Of a DNA stretch of 64,000 nucleotides, positions 58,292 to 64,000 are shown one piece after another. Source of the stretch: Andrena cerasifolii (lineage: Eukaryota; Arthropoda; Insecta; Hymenoptera; Andrenidae); NCBI RefSeq assembly GCF_050908995.1, contig NC_135119.1, positions 21,481,001 through 21,545,000 of the forward strand, in the 5' to 3' direction. A model generated the notes under the pieces. The model had not been told where the DNA came from. It saw only the letters and a list, made by a program, of their open reading frames with translations, and did no database searches. Positions within the stretch are counted from its first letter, which is position 1, and every line of letters begins with the position of its first letter. The translations under genes and the position numbers were made by a program.

Positions 58292-58955
58292 CTCTGTGAC
58301 GATAAATCGTGAGGTGCGTGTCATTGGGGTCCGCAAGTGTTTTAGAGCTAGAGTTCTCCGGTCTACTGTGTAACCGCGTGAAAGACTCGACTTTGCGAAA
58401 CAAATATTCTAATAACTTCGAAACTATTTATTCTGTTAACGATTTAATCTAAATTTTTATTGTATCTACTAGTTAAAATTATTATTATTCAGTTTCATTT
58501 CATAATTCAACTCAGTACGACTCTGTGACGATAAATCGTGAGGTGCGTGTCATTGGGTCCGCGAAGTCTTATAGAGCTAGAGTTCTCCGGTCTACTGTGT
58601 AACCGCGTGAAAGACTCGACTTTGCGAAACAAATATTCTAATAACTTCGAAACTATTTATTCTGTTAACGATTTAATCCAAATTTTTATGTTATCTACTA
58701 GTTAAAATTATTATTATTCAGTTTCATTTCATAATTCAACTCAGTACTACTCTGTGACGATAAATCGTGAGGTGCGTGTCATTGGGTCCGCGAAGTCTTA
58801 TAGAGCTAGAGTTCTCCGGTCTACTGTGTAACCGCGTGAAAGACTCAACTTTGCGAAACAATTCAAATCCTAAACTTTTCAAAACTAATTATTCGCTTAA
58901 CTTACTCAGTTAATAATTTAATTTACATTATTTCCGTTTCAATTTATAATTCAAA
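58292..58955 (+). repeat. 229-bp tandem repeat inside the 3' LTR (about 3 copies)
   Basis: Units begin CTCTGTGACGATAAATCGTG at 58292, 58521 and 58750. The first two are nearly identical. The third matches for about 110 bases and then diverges. Each unit includes GTGAGGTGCGTGTCATTGGG and GTTCTCCGGTCTACTGTG. Tandem units in retroelement LTRs or leaders are often enhancer or insulator-like. Confidence 0.9.
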
Positions 58956-59164
58956 TCAAGTGTGTGTGTGTGTGTGTTTTCGCGTCTAATCCTTCTTTCT
59001 GATTCAGGTTTATCAGCGATCCAGAAAGTTTTCCAAAACTTAAAAAGCAAATTTAAAGCATATTGTCAATTAGATTATTGTGACTGTCTGGTGAGTTGCA
59101 CATCTTATCTCTTTTTGTACACGAAAATACACCGTTATAATTAATTCGTACCTAACGATAATTT

Positions 59165-59200
59165 CTGACAGTCAAACGACTGTGGGATTCCCCTAGTCAG
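59165..59200 (+). other. Stem motif M7 (3' LTR, right border of the extra segment)
   Basis: Outer stem CTGAC/GTCAG, inner hairpin AGTC-AAAC-GACT, then GT-GGGATTCCCC-TA. Relative to M3 the outer T-G wobble pair is replaced by C-G, a pairing-preserving change. Confidence 0.8.
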
Positions 59201-59606
59201 GAATTATACCGATTTCACAAACGTCTATTCTTTCTAAATTATTGATTGATTTGTTCATATTCAGTTCTGTTAAATGTTTTACATCCATTCATTATTTAAT
59301 CATTAAAACTTTATTTACTATTAAATTCTACTCATCAATTACCTATCTGATTCCATTGAAAAGACCCGTACGGGACTAGAGCACCAACGATCCCAAAATC
59401 TACCCCTTCTCCTTCTGAGAAGGTACCTAAATAATTATCAACTAAAAGAATCGACTGTTACGACTGCGGCGAGCCTCCTTGCTTTTTCTAAATCATAAAC
59501 TCAATCCAGCAATACTTGATAGTCTAACGACTGTGGGATACCCCTAATCGATATTGCGTCTAAAAATTGTGCCGCTCGAACACTAAAAAGGCCGCGGCAC
59601 GTAACA

Positions 59607-59610
59607 AGTT
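59607..59610. repeat. Target-site duplication, right copy
   Basis: AGTT directly after the 3' LTR, identical to 47793-47796. Confidence 0.9.
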
Positions 59611-62600
59611 CGTAAAAATTTTGTAGAACTTTTTACACGTCATTTTTCATACATACGACTTTTTCCCAAATTTTCTCCGATGCAAATATTAGATTATACC
59701 AGAAAAAGCTGTTTACAGTAGAATTTGCCGTTATTCAAAGTAGCATGTGTTTAGTTCTCGATGCTTGTACGCAGGATTCAAATAACGCTAAGAACAGTAA
59801 TTACCATAAATTGATACGGTTATGTATTCAAATTAGGTATTCAAATTGACTGTAGTAGTTGAATGCAAATTTTAGTACTTAGCGCGTATTTACTGTTACT
59901 TGAAGAGCCCTCCTGCACCTAGTTTCGTACCTTATTAACCAACGACACCATTTTATATATTCAGTGCAAACCCTTCCATGTAAACCAGTATGCTGTTCAC
60001 TTTCCCACTAAATACGCTTAAATAATTCTAACGAAAAATAATTACACGACGTACTACTAACTAAAAAAAAAGTATCTACTAAAAAGCAAACCATATACAC
60101 ATCAAGAAAATGGAAATTAATTTCCCTTCCAAAAATATAACGTTGGGCATAAACCAGTTAACTAATTGCAGATTTAGTCACCGAGAATAATTAATATCTT
60201 CTCACCTACTAACTGAATCGGACTTGACGATAATATTCCTCGGATATGAGTGTATGATTCTCCAAAAATGGGACTTTGTGACATTGTAATGCATTGTCCT
60301 CGATCTCAGAATATCATCCGCCGTTCAAAAAGAGACATTAATCCTACATATTACACCAGCTCCTGGGTCGGGTTCCCGGAATGTTATACAACAACGTATT
60401 TAATGCGAGCGCTTACTGTCGGGCGAACATTCGCCGGAGAATTCCTGCCCGCAATTCCGTGCCTTATTAACGGACCCTGGTTTCTGGTATATTTTATTCG
60501 AATTTTCCGCCGGTACGCCCGTACAGTGCCATAAACCGACAAGGCGTACCTGTGACACAGCCGTACCGACATTTTCGAGAATTACCACCGCCCCAATCGT
60601 AATGTACGCGGAAGCGTTTCATCTTCGCTCCATCGGCCATAGCGCGGCAAGTATTTAATTAAATAACACGAGCAGTTCTATGGTAGATACTTCAGGCGCA
60701 GCGAATATGGAGATTAATCGTCCACGGATAAATCGTGGACGAAATCATCCTTCCTCGTTTCGTTTTAATCTTTTGCAAAGCTGAAACGGACCGAGTAATG
60801 TAACACCGCTTTGGGAACGTTTAATAAGTAATGAAGAGGTGAATCTTTATTTTCCGAAATTTTATATCTTTCTTTTATTTTATTTCAGATCAGATTGTGA
60901 TTGTGAAAAGATTAACGTGTTTTCTAACGGGTATTACTTAGCTTTTTGAACCTTTTAAATGAAATTGGTAGATTATGTTAAATATAAAGTAATTGAAGAT
61001 ATGTGAGACTGATTTTTTTTTATGGAGTTTTGGGATTATCTATTATTATTAATATGATTTTTTATATAAATAATCAAAATGTTAGTATAGTAAGATTGAT
61101 ATGATAGTGATGTTTATGGGTTTAGTTGGATTGATTGTTTTTATGAATTTTTCTTATAAGTATTTTTTGAGAAATTTTTTTTTGTTTGGTTTTATATACA
61201 ATGATTCATTGTGGATTTTTGTTGGATTGATTTTTTATTGGGTATAATTTAAGATTGAATTTATATTCATATTATTTGGTTATATTAGTTTCCATTTAAA
61301 TGAACTTAATTGTCGTAATTATTGTATCATAATTTCAGAATAGGCTGTCCTGTATATAAAAAATCAGAATTATTTTGTTATAGGCATGTGTCGGAATGAT
61401 TTAAAAATTGTAAAAATATTTCTTGGTGAGGTTGAACCATCCCAAACGAAGTGTAAAATTCTCTTAATCGAGTGGTCGGAGGGAGAAAAAATTGATTTCA
61501 TCACTTGATTACCCACAATATCCACGCGTTTCCTCCTCACCTGCCAACTATTAATCGACGATATAAACAAGCGAATTTAATTGAATCGTTCGATCTAGCC
61601 AGTGAATAAATTGCAGAGTTAATAAAAACCATAATATTTTACGACTATAAGAAATCGAGATATAGAAAGAATATTCAAAAAATACTTTGGGCCCCTCCTT
61701 TAGAATTTTCTTTTCTGGTTTTCCCTTTTCCACACTACTGAATTACAAGTAGGTACCCACAGTTTCAATAGTCTTAATTTCGAATACCTGTTAACCTCAT
61801 ACTAGATCAGTACAAAAACATTTTATTAAAAATTAAATTTTTCCATGAAAACTGCTTGTTCCGGAATATCAATTTACTTAAATGGAAAAGAAAATACAAA
61901 ACCTGCACTATACTCATGTAAATAATTCATGCGTTTCGCCTCATACACAGAAGACACCGAATCTCTACAAGCATGTTGATCTCACTTCACTTTTTATGTG
62001 ATCCCACCACATCACCTCGCGCTTTTTAGGAAAGAGAAGAGAGAAAAGGATTTACCCGGCCGCGAGTTGTTAGAGTTTTCCACTAATTTTCTACGCGATC
62101 AGTGTTTAAAAACGTAAGTACATAGATGCGCACCTGAGGCACGCGTTTCAAAAGCGGAACGTATTCGCACACGCGATACCTCAATATCGGGTTCGCATTT
62201 GTTCCAACGAACTTTGCATTCCACTGGCAATTAATTCGATAACATTGAGTCGTTCGCGGAATCTCTCGATGACACCGTCGCTCTCAAATTTCCCGTGTGC
62301 TCTCGCAGCTGAACGCTTCCGATTCGTAGCGGATCGATCGAATTCGGTGCCTATCTGAATATGCCCGCCACCTGCAGCAATTTTATCCCCTTATACCCCG
62401 TAATAACACTCCAAATAGTATCCCACATTTTAAACACGAGATAAAAATTCCACTATATTTTCAAACAAGTAAAACTAATTTCTAAAAACTATAACAAGCT
62501 GTATACATGTATATTCCTCGACTTCAATGACGAAATTACGATGCACCGATTTTTATTAAATTTAGAAGAGCTCTGATTAAATATTCAAGCCCATACCGTG

Positions 62601-63282
62601 CACCGCTATCTTCTTTCGTGGACACGAAATTTTAGTATTCCTGAAAATAGCAAAGTGGCCCCGGGTTCGTCGATTCAATCTTCTTAACGGGTCGCGTATC
62701 AGATTTCATATTTAAAGGGGAAAAGAAGAGGAGGGGGCGGAATGTACGGATCAGAAGAAACAGTCGAATTGGTCCCCCTTCGTGCGGATGGGCCGTCATC
62801 AGGGACAGAGAGGAAGTCCCGGTCGTCAGGGACAATTCAATAAAGTCTACGGAGTGTGGATTTTTCTGATTAGCCGGCAAAGTTGGACGGCCGTTGGCGC
62901 GTGATCGTCCTTCTGAAACGACCGCCGCGGGAGCTAAGAGGCTGGGGCCTTTGTCTTATTTTAAAACTCGGGACTTCCGCTCGGCCATTCACGTCATGCC
63001 CCGGGAACTGCACTCAACACCTTCGGCACGGACACACCGAGTTTCAATCGGTGTCGAAGCGCTGCTCCGTGAGCTGCTTACCGTTTTTCCCAGCCACCTC
63101 TGTAACCGATAAATCGATTCCAAGCTACAGGCCATCGAGACGATTATCTAATTCTCGGACACATTTGGAAGTCTTTGGTTGGAAGTCAACGGGAAACGTA
63201 AGACAGGGAGCTCTCTGTTGACGAGCTGAGCTGTGCATATGTATAGTGACCAACCTGAAACTCGCGCAAGTAGTTTGTAAAG
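59611..63282. other. Gene-poor DNA with a T/G-skewed tract
   Basis: No gene is supported. Positions about 60990-61290 are strongly T- and G-rich on the plus strand, with a short hydrophobic frame under the invertebrate mitochondrial code, which might be a nuclear mitochondrial insertion. The block 62100-63250 is CpG-rich with short overlapping frames and no similarity. Confidence 0.45.
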
Positions 63283-63545
63283 GCCACGGTGTAATAGACA
63301 GGTGTTCCGACTCAGCACCTTTACCCCCAGCGATTTTGTGTGCCAATTTCTGTGCGGTTAATAAGTGATAAGAAATCCATGTATGCATGCATTTATGTGA
63401 CTGTAGTAGTAGAGCTTTTAGTCGTATTTTGCGCAAAAAGTCAGCCTTTTCTCCTTGAGCGCCAATCTAGCGGCCGCCAGAAGAACTAGGACGAAAAAGT
63501 CACACATTCTGAACAGGAGACAAAACACCTGTCTATTACACCGTG
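63283..63545. mobile_element. MITE with perfect 23-bp inverted ends
   Basis: The ends at 63284-63306 (starting CCACGGTGTAATAG) and 63523-63545 are exact reverse complements. TAAAG occurs on both sides (63278-63282 and 63546-63550) and may be a 5-bp target duplication. The 263-bp interior codes for nothing. The superfamily is not assigned. Confidence 0.8.
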
Positions 63546-63616
63546 GTAAAGCCATATGCTTGAGAGTACAAACGACCAAATGTGTTCTTTGTCGTTCTTT
63601 ACAGACACAGGGCAGT

Positions 63617-63900
63617 CAGTGGCGGATTTAAGGAAAAAGGCCCAGGTGGCAAACTTTCTGAGGGGCCCATTTTTGGAGGAAAATGAAGAGTTAGTTTATT
63701 AAAAAGGGACTAAGGGTAGTAGTACAGAAAAAAATATTGTGTTTGGTTAAAATCATAACTTTTTTTTAAGATAGGTCCCTAAGGGGGCCTTCTGAACAGG
63801 GGCCCATTTTCTTGAGAAAATGAAGAGGTAGTTTATTAAAACGGGCCAAGTGTAGTAGTACGAAAAAAGTAGTGTTTGGATACCTTTAGATTGGATTCAG
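63617..63900 (+). mobile_element. hAT-like element relic with internal duplication
   Basis: The segment begins CAGTGGCGGATTTAAGG, a sequence typical of hAT-family MITE ends, followed by G/C runs (AGGGGCCC). A roughly 75-bp unit (GGCCCATTTT..GAAAATGAAGAG..TAGTTTATTAAAA..GTAGTAGTAC) occurs twice, near 63665 and 63802. The other end is not seen before the window ends. Confidence 0.45.
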
Positions 63901-64000
63901 GGTCCATTTATCTATAGTTTCATTGGTACGATTTAGTATATATATATCTTTCAGAGTTAATAGCAAAATTTTATCTTTAGTGTGAGTTCACTATGTCGAA

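Larger units (their letters stand above)
47797..59606 (+). mobile_element. Full-length Ty3/gypsy LTR retroelement carrying a captured RRM/LRR gene
   Basis: An 11.8-kb provirus-like element. In order it has a 983-bp 5' LTR, a tRNA-Leu-type primer site, gag, pol (-1 frame), an env remnant, RRM and LRR ORFs, a polypurine tract and a 2166-bp 3' LTR. Domain order PR-RT-RNH-IN places it in Ty3/gypsy (Metaviridae). A 4-bp target site and an env trace suggest an errantivirus-type lineage. LTRs that look identical apart from one 1183-bp difference, intact gag and pol frames, and a perfect target duplication point to a recent insertion. The RRM/LRR segment is not part of any Ty3/gypsy gene set I know and looks transduced from a host mRNA. 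By losing most of env the element has probably given up extracellular transfer. Whether the cargo is expressed is unknown. Confidence 0.93.
57441..59606 (+). repeat. 3' LTR (2166 bp) with 1183-bp extra segment
   Basis: It starts TGTTACG and ends CGTAACA like the 5' LTR. The first 577 bases (to 58017) and last 406 bases (from 59201) look the same as the 5' LTR by eye. Between the motif copies at 57982 and 59165 lies 1183 bp (exactly the length difference) absent from the 5' LTR. The segment holds 229-bp tandem repeats, a (GT)n run (about 58961-58977) and an acceptor-like TTCTTTCTGATTCAG (to 59006) followed by a donor-like CTG|GTGAGT near 59091. The longer form is probably ancestral. Confidence 0.93.

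Noticed and set aside
58328..58345. GTTTTAGAGCTAGAG, matching the start of the Cas9 guide/CRISPR repeat sequence
   Set aside because: It is a 14-base coincidence inside a 229-bp tandem unit. The other units have TCTTATAGAGCTAGAG, and there are no spacers, tracr pairing or cas genes. The host is an animal.

Overview
The window is 64 kb of animal nuclear DNA, almost certainly from an insect and probably a hymenopteran. The reasons are an AT-rich background with CpG-rich islands, many short inverted-repeat DNA elements with TTAA ends, Helitron-like fragments, a 5S rRNA-derived SINE, and an errantivirus-like LTR element. No bacterial-style gene organisation is present. I find no complete host gene. 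Three weak hints (a candidate recursive splice site near 2583, a 37-nt candidate microexon at 47557-47593 and a candidate minus-strand terminal exon at 40396-40610) suggest that part of the window is intronic.

Layout. 1-47.5 kb is gene-poor DNA holding relics of transposable elements: TTAA-flanked MITEs (2652-3586, 22562-22708, 28806-29093, 39207-39962), other inverted-repeat elements (6849-7266, 13271-13403, 18114-18203, 21901-22518 with a second copy at 25575-25850, 27262-27623, 44632-44851, 63283-63545), Helitron-like pieces (13044-13253, 35819-36034, 36142-36580) and a 5S-headed SINE (4519-4775).

The centrepiece is a young, full-length Ty3/gypsy-type LTR element at 47797-59606, flanked by a 4-bp AGTT duplication. 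In order it has a 5' LTR, a tRNA-Leu-type primer site, a hairpin with a self-complementary loop, gag, pol in the -1 frame, a broken remnant of an env-like membrane protein, a cellular-looking gene segment split into an RRM ORF and a leucine-rich-repeat ORF, a polypurine tract and the 3' LTR. Pol is unusually long, because about 575 residues separate RNase H from integrase and include an acidic helical stretch and a divergent macro-domain-like fold. The RRM/LRR segment has no introns, is richer in G+C than gag/pol and sits where env should be. This is the arrangement expected if an insect retrovirus-like element picked up a host mRNA and lost most of env, as acutely transforming vertebrate retroviruses did.

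A second unusual feature is a compact motif repeated at seven distinct sites (ten counting both LTRs): an outer stem, an inner hairpin, then GGGANNNCCC, then the closing strand. The stems change sequence while keeping their pairing, which suggests a structured RNA. Copies sit in the LTRs and on both sides of the captured gene. The 3' LTR is 1183 bp longer than the 5' LTR. The extra segment contains 229-bp tandem repeats and is bounded by two copies of this motif, and the 5' LTR carries the hybrid junction expected if recombination between those two copies deleted the segment. The rest of the two LTRs looks identical by eye.

The remaining DNA (59.6-64 kb) is intergenic or intronic, with one clear MITE and a hAT-like relic.
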